Source: Prevotella sp. BV3P1
GTDB taxonomy: Bacteria; Bacteroidota; Bacteroidia; Bacteroidales; Bacteroidaceae
DNA length: 64,000 nt
Reading direction: 5' to 3'
Assembly (NCBI RefSeq): GCF_000479005.1
Contig: NZ_AWXC01000028.1
Location: 1-64,000 of the forward strand
In this document: piece after piece, positions 19,036 through 28,191 of the stretch
Numbering within the stretch: position 1 is the first letter of the stretch
Layout: every line of letters begins with the position of its first letter
Translations under genes and position numbers: made by a program
Notes under the pieces: model-generated
What the model was told of the DNA's origin: nothing
Databases searched by the model: none
Seen by the model: the letters and a program-made list of their open reading frames with translations, nothing else

Positions 19036-19590
19036 ATGGATACAGCGCAATTTAAGAAAACTTATAAAGAGAAAATCGCTCCAGCATTGAAAGAACAGTT
19101 TCACTACTCTTCAACAATGGAGGTTCCCGTTCTCAAAAAAATCGTCATCAATCAAGGACTTGGTAATGCAACTGAGGACAAGAAGATTATTGACGTTGCA
19201 GTGAATGAGATTTCATCAATTACCGGTCAGAAAGCCGTTACGACCTATTCTAAGAAAGATATTGCAAACTTCAAACTTCGTAAGAAAATGCCGATCGGTG
19301 TGATGGTAACCTTACGTCGCGAGCGTATGTATGAGTTCTTGGAAAAACTCGTACGTGTGGCTTTACCTCGTATTCGTGACTTCAAAGGAATTGAAAGTAA
19401 GTTTGATGGACGCGGTAATTATACGCTGGGTATTGAAGAGCAAATCATCTTCCCGGAAATCAATATCGACGCGATCGATCGTATACAGGGTATGAACATC
19501 ACTTTTGTCACGTCTGCCAAGACTGATGAAGAGGGATACGCTTTGCTCAAAGGTTTCGGCCTTCCATTTAAGAACGCAAAAAACGATTAA
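19036..19590 (+). CDS. rplE: 50S ribosomal protein L5
   Basis: 5S rRNA-binding protein of the central protuberance. Key stretches are [39 protein letters not shown] and [20 protein letters not shown]. The 184-residue length fits the family. It is followed by rpsN after six bases. Confidence 0.98.
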   Translation: MDTAQFKKTYKEKIAPALKEQFHYSSTMEVPVLKKIVINQGLGNATEDKKIIDVAVNEISSITGQKAVTTYSKKDIANFKLRKKMPIGVMVTLRRERMYEFLEKLVRVALPRIRDFKGIESKFDGRGNYTLGIEEQIIFPEINIDAIDRIQGMNITFVTSAKTDEEGYALLKGFGLPFKNAKND

Positions 19591-19596
19591 AAGAAT

Positions 19597-19899
19597 ATGG
19601 CAAAAGAATCAATGAAAGCTCGCGAAATTAAGCGTGCGAAGCTTGTGGCTCGCTACGCAGAAAAGCGCGCAGCTCTTAAAAAGGTTGTTGCAACATCCGA
19701 GGATCCTGCAGAAGCTTACGAGGCAGCTCGTAAATTGCAGTCAATTCCTAAGAACGCGAATCCTATCCGCCTTCATAACCGTTGCAAGGTTACGGGACGT
19801 CCAAAAGGATATATCCGCCAATTCGGCCTTTCTCGTATTCAGTTTAGAGAAATGGCTTCGCAAGGATTGATTCCTGGCGTTAAGAAGGCAAGTTGGTAA
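19597..19899 (+). CDS. rpsN: 30S ribosomal protein S14 (zinc-independent form)
   Basis: Small-subunit head protein. It begins [20 protein letters not shown] and has the conserved [20 protein letters not shown] and IPGVKKASW end. At 100 residues with only one Cys in the central region it is the long zinc-free form, so it should not depend on zinc supply. A small GTCGGGGTAGTCCCGA hairpin lies in the 86-base spacer before rpsH. Confidence 0.97.
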   Translation: MAKESMKAREIKRAKLVARYAEKRAALKKVVATSEDPAEAYEAARKLQSIPKNANPIRLHNRCKVTGRPKGYIRQFGLSRIQFREMASQGLIPGVKKASW

Positions 19900-19985
19900 T
19901 TGGTAACACATTACTGACACCATACATCAATTCGATGCTAATTTAATATTGTCGGGGTAGTCCCGATTAATTAAACTTTTATAAA

Positions 19986-20381
19986 ATGACAGATCCAATA
20001 GCAGATTATCTGACAAGACTCAGAAATGCGATTATGGCACATCACCGTGTCGTTGAGATTCCTGCGTCTAACTTGAAAAAGGAGATTACTAAGATCCTTT
20101 TCGAGAAGGGATACATCTTGAACTATAAGTTCATTGAAGATGGTCCTCAGGGAACAATTAAAGTTGCTTTGAAGTATGATCCTACTACAAAGCAGAACGC
20201 TATCAAGAAATTGAAGCGAGTGTCTACACCCGGTTTGCGCCAGTATACCGGTTATAAAGACATGCCGAGAGTAATTAACGGACTAGGTATTGCCATATTA
20301 TCTACGTCTCAGGGTGTAATGACTGACAAGGAAGCTACTGCACAAAAAATAGGCGGTGAGGTTCTTTGCTATGTATATTAA
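19986..20381 (+). CDS. rpsH: 30S ribosomal protein S8
   Basis: Central-domain 16S rRNA binder and, in E. coli, translational repressor of the spc operon. It starts MTDPIADYLTRLRNAIMAHH, contains LKRVSTPGLRQYTGYKDMPR and ends with the conserved AILSTSQGVMTDKEA and GEVLCYVY. 131 residues is the usual length. Confidence 0.98.
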   Translation: MTDPIADYLTRLRNAIMAHHRVVEIPASNLKKEITKILFEKGYILNYKFIEDGPQGTIKVALKYDPTTKQNAIKKLKRVSTPGLRQYTGYKDMPRVINGLGIAILSTSQGVMTDKEATAQKIGGEVLCYVY

Positions 20382-20395
20382 TTGGAGGTTAGAAT

Positions 20396-20968
20396 ATGTC
20401 AAGAATAGGAAAATTGCCAATTAGTATTCCAGCAGGAGTAACTGTGAATTTCGACGAGAAGACTAATGTCTTTACTGTCAAGGGACCCAAAGGCGAATTG
20501 ACTCAGGAGATTAATCCTTCGATCAAGCCATACATTAGTGATGGACAAATTACCTTTGAGGTAGATGAGAAAAGTCCGGTAGACTATAAGCAAAAACAAG
20601 CTTATCATGGTTTGTATCGTTCTTTAGTCAACAATATGGTTGTTGGTGTAAGCGAAGGCTATAGCAAGACACTCGAGCTTATCGGTGTTGGTTTCCGTGT
20701 ATCCAATCAAGGTAATCTTGTAGAGTTCTCTCTCGGATATACTCACCCAATCTTTATCCAGCTTCCTAGTGAAGTGAAGGTTGAAACGAAGTCAGAAAGA
20801 AACCAAAATCCGCTTATTACGCTTGAGTCGTGCGATAAGCAACTGTTAGGTCTCATTTGTGCTAAAATTCGTTCTTTCCGTATGCCTGAGCCTTACAAGG
20901 GAAAAGGTATCCTCTTCAAGGGAGAGGTTATTCGTAGAAAGTCTGGAAAGACAGCTGCGGCTAAGTAA
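20396..20968 (+). CDS. rplF: 50S ribosomal protein L6
   Basis: Two-domain large-subunit protein near the sarcin-ricin loop. It begins MSRIGKLPISIPAGVTVNFD and carries the C-terminal RNA-binding motif RMPEPYKGKGILFKGEVIRR. At 190 residues it is slightly longer than E. coli L6 (177), with an inserted segment around residues 60-85. It lies between rpsH and rplR. Confidence 0.97.
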   Translation: MSRIGKLPISIPAGVTVNFDEKTNVFTVKGPKGELTQEINPSIKPYISDGQITFEVDEKSPVDYKQKQAYHGLYRSLVNNMVVGVSEGYSKTLELIGVGFRVSNQGNLVEFSLGYTHPIFIQLPSEVKVETKSERNQNPLITLESCDKQLLGLICAKIRSFRMPEPYKGKGILFKGEVIRRKSGKTAAAK

Positions 20969-20986
20969 TTTTAATTTTTTACGATT

Positions 20987-21331
20987 ATGACAACAAAGAA
21001 AGAAAAAAGACGAATGAAGATAAAGTTCCGTATTCGTAAGAATGTAAACGGAACAGCTGAGCGCCCACGTCTAAGTGTTTTCCGCTCTAATAAACAGATT
21101 TACGCTCAGGTAATAAATGATATAACTGGTACAACTCTTGCTTCTGCGTCCTCTTTAGGCTTGGAAAAAATGCCAAAGGATGAGCAGGCCCAGAAGGTTG
21201 GAGAACTCATCGCACAAAAGGCACAAGCAGCTGGAATAGAAGCTGTTGTTTTTGACCGTAATGGTTATCTCTACCATGGTCGTGTTAAAGAGTTGGCTGA
21301 TGCTGCTCGTAAGGGCGGACTTAATTTTTAA
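20987..21331 (+). CDS. rplR: 50S ribosomal protein L18
   Basis: 5S rRNA-binding protein. Recognised by [40 protein letters not shown] and the C-terminal [20 protein letters not shown] with ARKGGLNF end. 114 residues, normal. Six bases separate it from rpsE. Confidence 0.98.
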   Translation: MTTKKEKRRMKIKFRIRKNVNGTAERPRLSVFRSNKQIYAQVINDITGTTLASASSLGLEKMPKDEQAQKVGELIAQKAQAAGIEAVVFDRNGYLYHGRVKELADAARKGGLNF

Positions 21332-21337
21332 ACGGTT

Positions 21338-21850
21338 ATGGCAATGAATAAAGTAAAAATAAATAGCGACGTAGAATTAAAAGATCGTTTGGTTGCAATC
21401 AACCGTGTTACAAAAGTGACAAAAGGTGGTCGAACATTCACTTTTGCTGCTATTGTCGTTGTAGGTGATGGCAACGGAATTATTGGTTACGGACTTGGTA
21501 AGGCTGGTGAAGTAACATCTGCCATAGCCAAGGGCACTGAAGCAGCCAAGAAAAATTTGGTGAAGGTTCCGGTATTGAAAGGTACGATTCCTCATGAGAT
21601 AGAAGCACGTTATAGCGGTGCACGAGTATTCTTGCGCCCGGCTGCAGCTGGTACAGGATTGGTTGCCGGCGGTGCAATGCGCGCAGTGTTGGACAGTGTT
21701 GGTATTACAGACGTCTTGGCTAAGTCAAAGGGATCTTCTAACCCTCACAACTTGGTAAAAGCTACGATCTTAGCGTTGAGTCAGGTTCGTGATGCATACA
21801 CCATTGCAGGTGCACGTGGTATCGATATGAATAAGGTATTTAACGGATAA
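21338..21850 (+). CDS. rpsE: 30S ribosomal protein S5
   Basis: Accuracy-related small-subunit protein near the mRNA entry. Contains [34 protein letters not shown] and the conserved [20 protein letters not shown]. The loop region where spectinomycin-resistance changes occur (VTKGGRTF) looks wild type. 170 residues, normal. Confidence 0.98.
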   Translation: MAMNKVKINSDVELKDRLVAINRVTKVTKGGRTFTFAAIVVVGDGNGIIGYGLGKAGEVTSAIAKGTEAAKKNLVKVPVLKGTIPHEIEARYSGARVFLRPAAAGTGLVAGGAMRAVLDSVGITDVLAKSKGSSNPHNLVKATILALSQVRDAYTIAGARGIDMNKVFNG

Positions 21851-21862
21851 GGAAACTGAATA

Positions 21863-22039
21863 ATGGCAACAATAAAAGTAAAACAAATCAAAAGCAAAAT
21901 TGGTGCTCCTGTGGACCAGAAGAAAACGCTGCTGGCATTGGGACTTCATAAAATCTCTCAGATTGTTGAAGTAGAGGATACGCCAAGTATGCGTGGTATG
22001 ATTCGGAAGGTACATCATTTAGTTACCGTCGTTGAATAG
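21863..22039 (+). CDS. rpmD: 50S ribosomal protein L30
   Basis: A 58-residue protein reading [20 protein letters not shown] and ending [14 protein letters not shown], which matches the ferredoxin-like L30 family. It sits in its conserved place between rpsE and rplO, 12 bases after rpsE and 22 before rplO. Confidence 0.97.
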   Translation: MATIKVKQIKSKIGAPVDQKKTLLALGLHKISQIVEVEDTPSMRGMIRKVHHLVTVVE

Positions 22040-22061
22040 TAATCTTTTAAGAAGTAAAATC

Positions 22062-22508
22062 ATGAAATTATATAATTTGAAACCAGCAGAAGGCTCTACT
22101 CATTCACGTCGTCGTATTGGTCGTGGTCCAGGTTCTGGACTTGGCGGAACTTCTACTCGTGGACACAAAGGAGCAAAATCTCGTTCTGGTTATAAAAAGA
22201 AGGTTGGATTTGAAGGTGGTCAGATGCCACTTCAGCGCCGTGTACCTAAAGGTGGCTTCAAAAATATCAATCGTAAGGAATATTTTGCAGTGAATTTGTC
22301 GACACTCCAGACGTTAGCAGAAGAAAAGAACCTTGCCAAGATTGGAATCGCCGAGTTGGTGGCAGCTGGCCTAACCAATGGCAAGAAGCTTGTAAAAATC
22401 TTAGGCAACGGTGAACTGACAGCTAAAATTGACGTTGAAGCAAATGCATTCTCAAAAACTGCTGAAGAGGCAATTAAGGCAGTAGGTGGTAACACAACTA
22501 TAATCTAA
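22062..22508 (+). CDS. rplO: 50S ribosomal protein L15
   Basis: Late-assembly large-subunit protein. The start [20 protein letters not shown] and glycine-rich [20 protein letters not shown] are diagnostic, with [20 protein letters not shown] following. The ATG at 22062 is chosen over an in-frame TTG 30 bases upstream because it gives the standard N-terminus. 148 residues. Three bases separate it from secY. Confidence 0.98.
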   Translation: MKLYNLKPAEGSTHSRRRIGRGPGSGLGGTSTRGHKGAKSRSGYKKKVGFEGGQMPLQRRVPKGGFKNINRKEYFAVNLSTLQTLAEEKNLAKIGIAELVAAGLTNGKKLVKILGNGELTAKIDVEANAFSKTAEEAIKAVGGNTTII

Positions 22509-22511
22509 GTA

Positions 22512-23849
22512 ATGAAAAAGTTTATTGAGACACTGAAGAACTGTTGGAAGATTGAGGATTTGCGCCAGCGTCTCCTCATTACGCTTCTGTTTACGGCCAT
22601 TTATCGTTTTGGCTCGTTTGTAGTACTGCCGGGTATTAATCCTGCTTCGTTAGGACAACTCCAAAAGCAGACTGAAGGCGGCTTGATGTCGCTGCTTGAC
22701 ATGTTCTCTGGTGGTGCATTCTCAAATGCGTCAATCTTCGCACTTGGGATCATGCCTTATATCTCAGCTTCTATCGTTATGCAACTTCTTGCCGTCGCTG
22801 TACCTTATTTCCAAAAGATGCAGCGAGAGGGAGAGAGTGGTCGGAAGAAGATTAGTATGTACACTCGATACCTGACAGTATTCATTTTGCTGTTGCAGGC
22901 CCCTAGTTACTTGATGAACCTGAAGTATCAGGCTTCACAAGCGTTGGCTACAGGTATCTCATGGACTGTCTTCATGATTCCAGCTACCATTATTCTGGCT
23001 GCAGGAAGTATGTTTATCCTTTGGTTAGGTGAACGTATAACAGATAAAGGCGTAGGTAACGGTATCTCATTAATTATCATGATAGGAATCATCGCCCGCC
23101 TTCCTCAGGCTTTCGTGCAAGAGGCAGGTTCACGCTTAACAGCTATTAGCGGAGGTGGATTAATCATGTTTATCGTTGAGTTGCTGATTCTGTTTGGTGT
23201 GATTTGTGCTGCAATCCTGCTGGTACAGGGAACACGAAAAGTCCCCGTACAGTATGCCAAAAGGTTGGTGGGCAACAAGCAATATGGTGGTGCACGTCAA
23301 TACATCCCATTGAAATTGTTCGCAGCCAACGTGATGCCTATCATCTTTGCGCAGGCATTGATGTTCATTCCTTTGGCTATTGTTCAGTATCAGTCAGACA
23401 ATGCGTCTCCTGTAGTTCGTTCTCTCATGGACCCACACAGTTTGTTATATAATGTCATCTATGTGATTCTGATAATAGCATTCACGTATTTCTATACAGC
23501 AATTACCTTGAATCCTGTACAGATGGCAGAAGATATGAAGCGCAATAATGGTTTTATCCCAGGAATTAGACCTGGTAAGGATACAGCCGAGTACATTGAT
23601 ACTATTATGTCTCGCTTAACCTTCCCTGGTTCTTTGTTCATTGCTTTTATCGCGATTATGCCAGCTTTAGCAGGTCTGTTGAACGTACAGCAAGGATTCT
23701 CTCAGTTCTTCGGAGGTACATCTCTCTTGATTCTCGTTGGTGTTGTCATAGATACTTTGCAGCAGATAGAGAGCCACTTATTGATGCGTCATTACGATGG
23801 ACTGTTGAACGTGGGGCATACTAGAGGAAGTCATGTATCAGCCTATTAA
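22512..23849 (+). CDS. secY: Preprotein translocase subunit SecY
   Basis: Channel-forming inner-membrane subunit of the Sec translocon. Ten predicted membrane helices are evident, with the plug region around GGLMSLLDMFSGGAFSNASIFALG, the conserved GITDKGVGNGISL-type loop (ITDKGVGNGISLIIMIGI) and the cytoplasmic loop QGTRKVPVQYAKRLVG. 445 residues, normal. It is co-transcribed with ribosomal genes as in most bacteria and is followed by the map relic. Confidence 0.98.
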   Translation: MKKFIETLKNCWKIEDLRQRLLITLLFTAIYRFGSFVVLPGINPASLGQLQKQTEGGLMSLLDMFSGGAFSNASIFALGIMPYISASIVMQLLAVAVPYFQKMQREGESGRKKISMYTRYLTVFILLLQAPSYLMNLKYQASQALATGISWTVFMIPATIILAAGSMFILWLGERITDKGVGNGISLIIMIGIIARLPQAFVQEAGSRLTAISGGGLIMFIVELLILFGVICAAILLVQGTRKVPVQYAKRLVGNKQYGGARQYIPLKLFAANVMPIIFAQALMFIPLAIVQYQSDNASPVVRSLMDPHSLLYNVIYVILIIAFTYFYTAITLNPVQMAEDMKRNNGFIPGIRPGKDTAEYIDTIMSRLTFPGSLFIAFIAIMPALAGLLNVQQGFSQFFGGTSLLILVGVVIDTLQQIESHLLMRHYDGLLNVGHTRGSHVSAY

Positions 23850-23864
23850 TCTTTAAGTCTGAGA

Positions 23865-24240
23865 GTGAGTATATTCCTAAAGACTGAAGATGAAATTGAC
23901 CTGATGTGTGAGGCGAAGCAACTGGCAGGAACAAAGTGCGCTGAAGTTGGTAAGCATATTCAGGAAGGTGGTTATGGCTCCTTGCTTGATTGCTTAGCAC
24001 ACACAATCATCAGAGGCCATGGAGTTGCCCAGAGCATTTTTTGAATTTTCAAGTTTTGGAGATCCATTTCGGGGAAGTACCTGTACCTCTGTCAATCATG
24101 TAGTTGTACATGGCATTTCAAACAGGCAAATCATCTTACGTGATGATGACATCGGCCAGAATACGATAATCATTCATCATGGTCAAGTGGAGATTTTATC
24201 AACGTTTAAGAATATTGATCTTTTAGAAAGAACTAGTTAA
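23865..24240 (+). pseudogene. map: Methionine aminopeptidase relic
   Basis: map normally lies between secY and infA in Bacteroidales. Here the sequence from a GTG at 23865 reads IFLKTEDEIDLMCEAKQLAG and CAEVGKHIQEGG, as in the Map N-terminus. The frame stops at TGA 24042-24044. A second frame, open from 24019, continues with GDPFRGSTCTSVNHVVVHGI, a recognisable Map segment. After ILRDDDIG it jumps to HHGQVEILSTFKNIDLL, resembling the extreme C-terminus. The middle and catalytic half, including the metal-binding Asp, His and Glu residues, is missing: about 125 codons remain of about 265. The product cannot be active, so a functional map copy must exist elsewhere. Confidence 0.85.
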
Positions 24241-24242
24241 TT

Positions 24243-24461
24243 ATGGCAAAACAGTCTGCAATAGAGCAAGACGGAACCATCGTTGAGAGTTTATCTAACG
24301 CTATGTTTCGTGTAGAGCTTGAAAACGGTGTGGAGATTATAGCACATATCTCTGGGAAAATGAGAATGCACTATATAAAGATCCTGCCTGGTGATAAGGT
24401 GAAGGTCGAAATGAGTCCTTACGATTTGACCAAAGGCAGAATCGTTTTCAGATACAAATAA
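24243..24461 (+). CDS. infA: Translation initiation factor IF-1
   Basis: S1-like OB-fold factor that blocks the ribosomal A site during initiation. It reads [20 protein letters not shown], contains [20 protein letters not shown] and ends [12 protein letters not shown]. 72 residues, standard. It begins two bases after the map relic and is followed by rpmJ after 13 bases. Confidence 0.98.
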   Translation: MAKQSAIEQDGTIVESLSNAMFRVELENGVEIIAHISGKMRMHYIKILPGDKVKVEMSPYDLTKGRIVFRYK

Positions 24462-24474
24462 TCAAGTATAAGAT

Positions 24475-24591
24475 ATGAAGACAAGAGCATCATTAAAGAA
24501 ACGTACACCCGACTGTAAGATCGTTCGTCGTAAAGGTCGTCTGTTCGTCATTAACAAGAAAAACCCGAAGTTTAAATTACGTCAGGGCTAA
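24475..24591 (+). CDS. rpmJ: 50S ribosomal protein L36 (lacks zinc ribbon)
   Basis: A 38-residue protein, [20 protein letters not shown] and on to [10 protein letters not shown]. It matches the L36 family, but only one Cys remains of the usual zinc-binding Cys/His set, so it is a zinc-free form. Its place between infA and rpsM is canonical. Confidence 0.96.
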   Translation: MKTRASLKKRTPDCKIVRRKGRLFVINKKNPKFKLRQG

Positions 24592-24680
24592 AAAGATGAA
24601 GAGTTGTTCTACTCAATGAGAATTGAAGTGTGCAGCTCAAATCCAATCAAAGTTATTTATTTTATTAATTTTATCAACAA

Positions 24681-25061
24681 ATGGCAATAAGAATTGTTGG
24701 AGTAGATTTGCCCCAGAATAAGCGTGGCGAAATCGCATTGACCTATATCTATGGTATTGGTCGAAGTAGTTCAGCAAAGATATTGGATAAGGCTGGTGTA
24801 AACCGTGACTTGAAGGTTAGTGAATGGACTGACGATCAAGCAGCCAAGATCCGTGAAATTATCGGTGCTGAATTCAAAGTAGAAGGTGATCTCCGCTCAG
24901 AGATCCAGATGAATATCAAGCGACTGATGGATATTGGTTGTTATCGTGGCGTTAGACATCGTAATGGTCTTCCAGTTCGTGGTCAGAGCACCAAAAACAA
25001 TGCTCGTACACGTAAGGGTAGAAAGAAGACTGTTGCTAATAAGAAGAAGGCTACTAAGTAA
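24681..25061 (+). CDS. rpsM: 30S ribosomal protein S13
   Basis: Head protein that contacts P-site tRNA and bridges to L5. Starts [20 protein letters not shown] and contains [18 protein letters not shown] and the C-terminal [20 protein letters not shown] with the basic [12 protein letters not shown] tail. 126 residues. It begins the alpha-type block. Confidence 0.98.
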   Translation: MAIRIVGVDLPQNKRGEIALTYIYGIGRSSSAKILDKAGVNRDLKVSEWTDDQAAKIREIIGAEFKVEGDLRSEIQMNIKRLMDIGCYRGVRHRNGLPVRGQSTKNNARTRKGRKKTVANKKKATK

Positions 25062-25144
25062 ATTTAGTTGAGAGTTGAGGGTTGAGAAACTATTTTCTCA
25101 ATACATTAAAACTTAAACTCCTAACTTTTAAACTAAAAAAGATT

Positions 25145-25534
25145 ATGGCAAAGAAAACAACAGCTTCAAAAAAGAGGAATGTAAGAGTGGACGCACTGGG
25201 ACAGTTGCATGTTCACAGCTCATTCAACAATATTATCGTTTCATTGGCAAACAGCGAAGGTCAGATCATATCTTGGTCTTCTGCAGGTAAGATGGGCTTC
25301 CGTGGCTCTAAGAAAAATACTCCTTACGCAGCACAGATGGCTGGCGAGGATTGCGCTAAAGTTGCTTACGACTTGGGATTGCGTAAAGTTAGAGCTTTCG
25401 TGAAAGGACCTGGTAACGGACGTGAATCTGCCATCCGTGCGGTACATGCTGCAGGAATTGAGATTACAGAGATAATTGATGTTACTCCATTGCCACACAA
25501 TGGGTGCCGTCCTCCAAAGAGACGTAAGGTATAA
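25145..25534 (+). CDS. rpsK: 30S ribosomal protein S11
   Basis: Platform protein of the small subunit. The frame is open from 25082, but the ATG at 25145 ([20 protein letters not shown]) gives the family N-terminus. Conserved parts are [40 protein letters not shown] and [16 protein letters not shown]. 129 residues. Confidence 0.97.
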   Translation: MAKKTTASKKRNVRVDALGQLHVHSSFNNIIVSLANSEGQIISWSSAGKMGFRGSKKNTPYAAQMAGEDCAKVAYDLGLRKVRAFVKGPGNGRESAIRAVHAAGIEITEIIDVTPLPHNGCRPPKRRKV

Positions 25535-25545
25535 ATTCTCATCTT

Positions 25546-25569
25546 GAGCCTGCTTTTATTGTCAGGCTC
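25546..25569 (+). promoter_or_regulatory. Hairpin between rpsK and rpsD
   Basis: GAGCCTG (25546-25552) pairs with CAGGCTC (25563-25569) around a 10-base T-rich loop. No U-tract follows. It may be a processing or regulatory structure ahead of rpsD; S4 is the autoregulator of this block in E. coli, but no link is proven. Confidence 0.4.
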
Positions 25570-25605
25570 CAGATATTCATCACTAGAAAAGTTTATTTTT
25601 ATATT

Positions 25606-26211
25606 ATGGCTAGATATATAGGTCCGAAATCTAAAATTGCACGTCGATTTGGTGAACCCATCTTCGGCGCTGACAAAGTTTTGTCCAAGAGAAACTTCCC
25701 TCCTGGACAGCATGGCAATAACCGACGCAGAAAGATGTCTGAGTTCGGCGCCATGTTGGCAGAGAAGCAAAAAGCAAAGTATACATACGGTGTACTTGAG
25801 CGTCAGTTCCGTAATATGTTTGAGAAGGCTGCTAAGGCTGACGGAATTACCGGTGAGGTTCTCCTTCAGAACTTAGAATGTCGTCTTGACAATGTTGTAT
25901 TCCGTTTGGGTATTGCCCCAACGCGCGCTGCTGCTCGTCAAATGGTAGGGCATAAGCACATCGTCGTTGATGGAAAAGTTGTCAATATTCCTTCTTATGC
26001 AGTTAAGCCAGGCCAAATTGTTGGTGTACGTGAGAAAGCGAAGTCTCTCGAAGTCATCGAAACTTCTTTGGCAGGTTTCAACCATAGTAAATATCCTTGG
26101 ATTGAATGGGATGAAAATTCTAAGAGTGGTAAGTTCTTGCATTTGCCTGAACGAGCTGACATCCCTGAGAATATTAAGGAACAGTTAATCGTTGAGTTGT
26201 ACTCTAAATAA
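25606..26211 (+). CDS. rpsD: 30S ribosomal protein S4
   Basis: Primary 16S rRNA binder and assembly nucleator. It begins [20 protein letters not shown] and carries the S4 RNA-binding domain [20 protein letters not shown] with [20 protein letters not shown]. 201 residues, normal. There is no N-terminal zinc-binding Cys cluster. Twelve bases separate it from rpoA. Confidence 0.98.
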   Translation: MARYIGPKSKIARRFGEPIFGADKVLSKRNFPPGQHGNNRRRKMSEFGAMLAEKQKAKYTYGVLERQFRNMFEKAAKADGITGEVLLQNLECRLDNVVFRLGIAPTRAAARQMVGHKHIVVDGKVVNIPSYAVKPGQIVGVREKAKSLEVIETSLAGFNHSKYPWIEWDENSKSGKFLHLPERADIPENIKEQLIVELYSK

Positions 26212-26223
26212 ATCATTAAATTA

Positions 26224-27216
26224 ATGGCGATATTAGCATTTCAAAAACCTGATAAAGTAGTAATGTTGGAGGCTGATGACAAGTTCGGCAAGTTCGAATT
26301 CCGTCCTCTTGAGCCTGGCTTTGGTATTACCATCGGTAATTCATTGCGCCGCATTCTCCTTTCATCACTTGAAGGCTATGCTATCAATACCATCCGTATC
26401 GCTGGTGTTGAGCATGAGTTCTCTTCAGTACCTGGTGTAAAGGAAGATGTTACCAACATTATCTTGAATCTCAAACAAGTTCGATTCAAGCAAGTAGTAG
26501 AAGAATTCGAGAATGAGAAAGTTAGTATCACCGTAGAGAATTCCACTGAGTTCAAAGCGGGCGATATCGGTAAGTATCTGACTGGATTTGAAGTGTTAAA
26601 CCCTGATTTGGTGATTTGTCATTTAGATGCTAAAGCTTCCATGCAGATAGACCTGACCATCAACAAAGGACGTGGATACATTCCAGCTGACGAGAATCGT
26701 CAATGCTGCACGGATGTCAATGTTCTCCCAATCGATTCAATCTACACCCCAATCCGTAATGTTAAATACTCTGTTGAGCCTTATCGTGTTGAGCAAAAAA
26801 CCGACTACGACAAGCTTGTCATTGAGGTAACGACGGATGGTTCCATATCCCCAAAGGATGCACTGAAAGAGGCTGCTAAGATTCTCATCCATCACTTCAT
26901 GTTGTTCTCTGATGAAAAGATAACACTTGAAAGTCCTGATCAGGACGACAACCAGGAGTTTGATGAGGAAGTGTTGCGCATGCGTCAATTGCTTAAAACG
27001 AAGCTCGTTGACTTGAACCTCAGTGTTCGCGCACTCAATTGTCTCAAGGCTGCCGAAGTTGAAACGCTCGGTGACTTGGTACAGTACAACAAGACAGACT
27101 TATTGAAGTTCCGCAACTTTGGAAAGAAATCGCTTTCTGAGCTTGATGATTTGCTCGAAAGTCTGAATCTATCATTTGGAACCGATACATCAAAGTATAA
27201 ACTGGATAAGGAGTAA
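26224..27216 (+). CDS. rpoA: RNA polymerase alpha subunit
   Basis: Dimerising scaffold of RNA polymerase. The N-terminal domain shows [21 protein letters not shown] linker (about residues 235-255) precedes the C-terminal domain [20 protein letters not shown] and [20 protein letters not shown], which binds upstream DNA and activators. 330 residues, normal. Confidence 0.98.
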   Translation: MAILAFQKPDKVVMLEADDKFGKFEFRPLEPGFGITIGNSLRRILLSSLEGYAINTIRIAGVEHEFSSVPGVKEDVTNIILNLKQVRFKQVVEEFENEKVSITVENSTEFKAGDIGKYLTGFEVLNPDLVICHLDAKASMQIDLTINKGRGYIPADENRQCCTDVNVLPIDSIYTPIRNVKYSVEPYRVEQKTDYDKLVIEVTTDGSISPKDALKEAAKILIHHFMLFSDEKITLESPDQDDNQEFDEEVLRMRQLLKTKLVDLNLSVRALNCLKAAEVETLGDLVQYNKTDLLKFRNFGKKSLSELDDLLESLNLSFGTDTSKYKLDKE

Positions 27217-27231
27217 GGTTTAAGTATGAGT

Positions 27232-27265
27232 TGTTAGGTTTTTAAGTTTTTAAGTTTATAAGTTT
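27232..27265. repeat. Degenerate TTTTTAAGT-type simple repeat after rpoA
   Basis: Successive units of the form TTTTTAAGTTT, TATAAGTTTAG fill part of the 167-base rpoA-rplQ spacer. They resemble, on the opposite strand, the AAACTTATAAACT-like runs at about 13.45, 25.1 and 53.8 kb. Confidence 0.4.
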
Positions 27266-27383
27266 AGTTTGGATACTTTGAGTAATCAATAGTCTGATAA
27301 CGAATGCGTAAACTTTCCATCTACTTAAATCCTTAACGTCATATTATGAAATCCACTCTCATCCACAATGAACAAAACAAAAA

Positions 27384-27962
27384 ATGAGACACAATAAAAA
27401 ATTCAACCACTTAGGTCGTACTGCATCTCATCGTGATGCTATGCTTGCTAACATGGCAGTATCCCTGATCATGCACAAAAGAATCACTACGACCCTCGCA
27501 AAGGCAAAGGCTTTAAAAAAGTATGTAGAGCCACTGATTACTCGTTCAAAAGACGATACAACCAATTCGCGTCGTGTAGTTTTCCGCTACCTTCAGAAAA
27601 AGGAAGCTGTGACAGAACTGTACAAGACTGTAGCTCCAAAAGTAGGTGATCGTCCAGGCGGTTATACCCGTGTAATCAAGCTGGGTACTCGTCAAGGTGA
27701 TGCTGCTCAGATTGCTTTTATCGAGTTAGTTGATTTTGATGACAATATGGCAAAGACTGAGAAAACAGCTAAGAGAACTCGTCGTAGCCGTCGTTCTTCA
27801 GGTAAGAAGAATGATGAAGCTGCTAAGGCTGAAAATGCTGTTGAAACAGACAATGCTGTTAAGGTAGAACCAACTGAAGAAACATCGAAAGAGGCTTCTG
27901 AAGCTAATGCCAAAGAAGATGTTTCTGAAGCAAAGGCACAAGACGAAAAGGATGCTAAGTAA
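27384..27962 (+). CDS. rplQ: 50S ribosomal protein L17 with acidic C-terminal extension
   Basis: Large-subunit exit-tunnel protein and last gene of the superoperon. Residues 1-115 are a normal L17 ([20 protein letters not shown] and [22 protein letters not shown] end). About 70 further residues form a basic patch ([12 protein letters not shown]) and then an Ala/Glu/Lys-rich, probably disordered acidic tail. Such tails occur in Bacteroidetes L17; its role is unknown. Confidence 0.96.
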   Translation: MRHNKKFNHLGRTASHRDAMLANMAVSLIMHKRITTTLAKAKALKKYVEPLITRSKDDTTNSRRVVFRYLQKKEAVTELYKTVAPKVGDRPGGYTRVIKLGTRQGDAAQIAFIELVDFDDNMAKTEKTAKRTRRSRRSSGKKNDEAAKAENAVETDNAVKVEPTEETSKEASEANAKEDVSEAKAQDEKDAK

Positions 27963-27989
27963 ATTTTACCATATTGGTTTCAATATGAA

Positions 27990-28022
27990 CGCTCTCATCC
28001 AATTGGCTTGAGAGCGTTTTTT
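27990..28022 (+). terminator. Rho-independent terminator of the ribosomal superoperon
   Basis: CGCTCTCA (27990-27997) pairs with TGAGAGCG (28009-28016), followed by six T. It lies 28 bases after rplQ. Confidence 0.9.
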
Positions 28023-28191
28023 ATAAGTACACTCGGCATAAGTACTGTCTAATGGGTAAGTCCCGATTAAGTCTTAGTAGCGGGAATTACATTGTCGTTC
28101 GTTGAAGAGGCTATTTAGTCTTCCTTCAATTGTCATCATTGTCTCCAAGGATGGCTCCTATTGAATGAGGCCGAGGATGAGACCAACAAGG

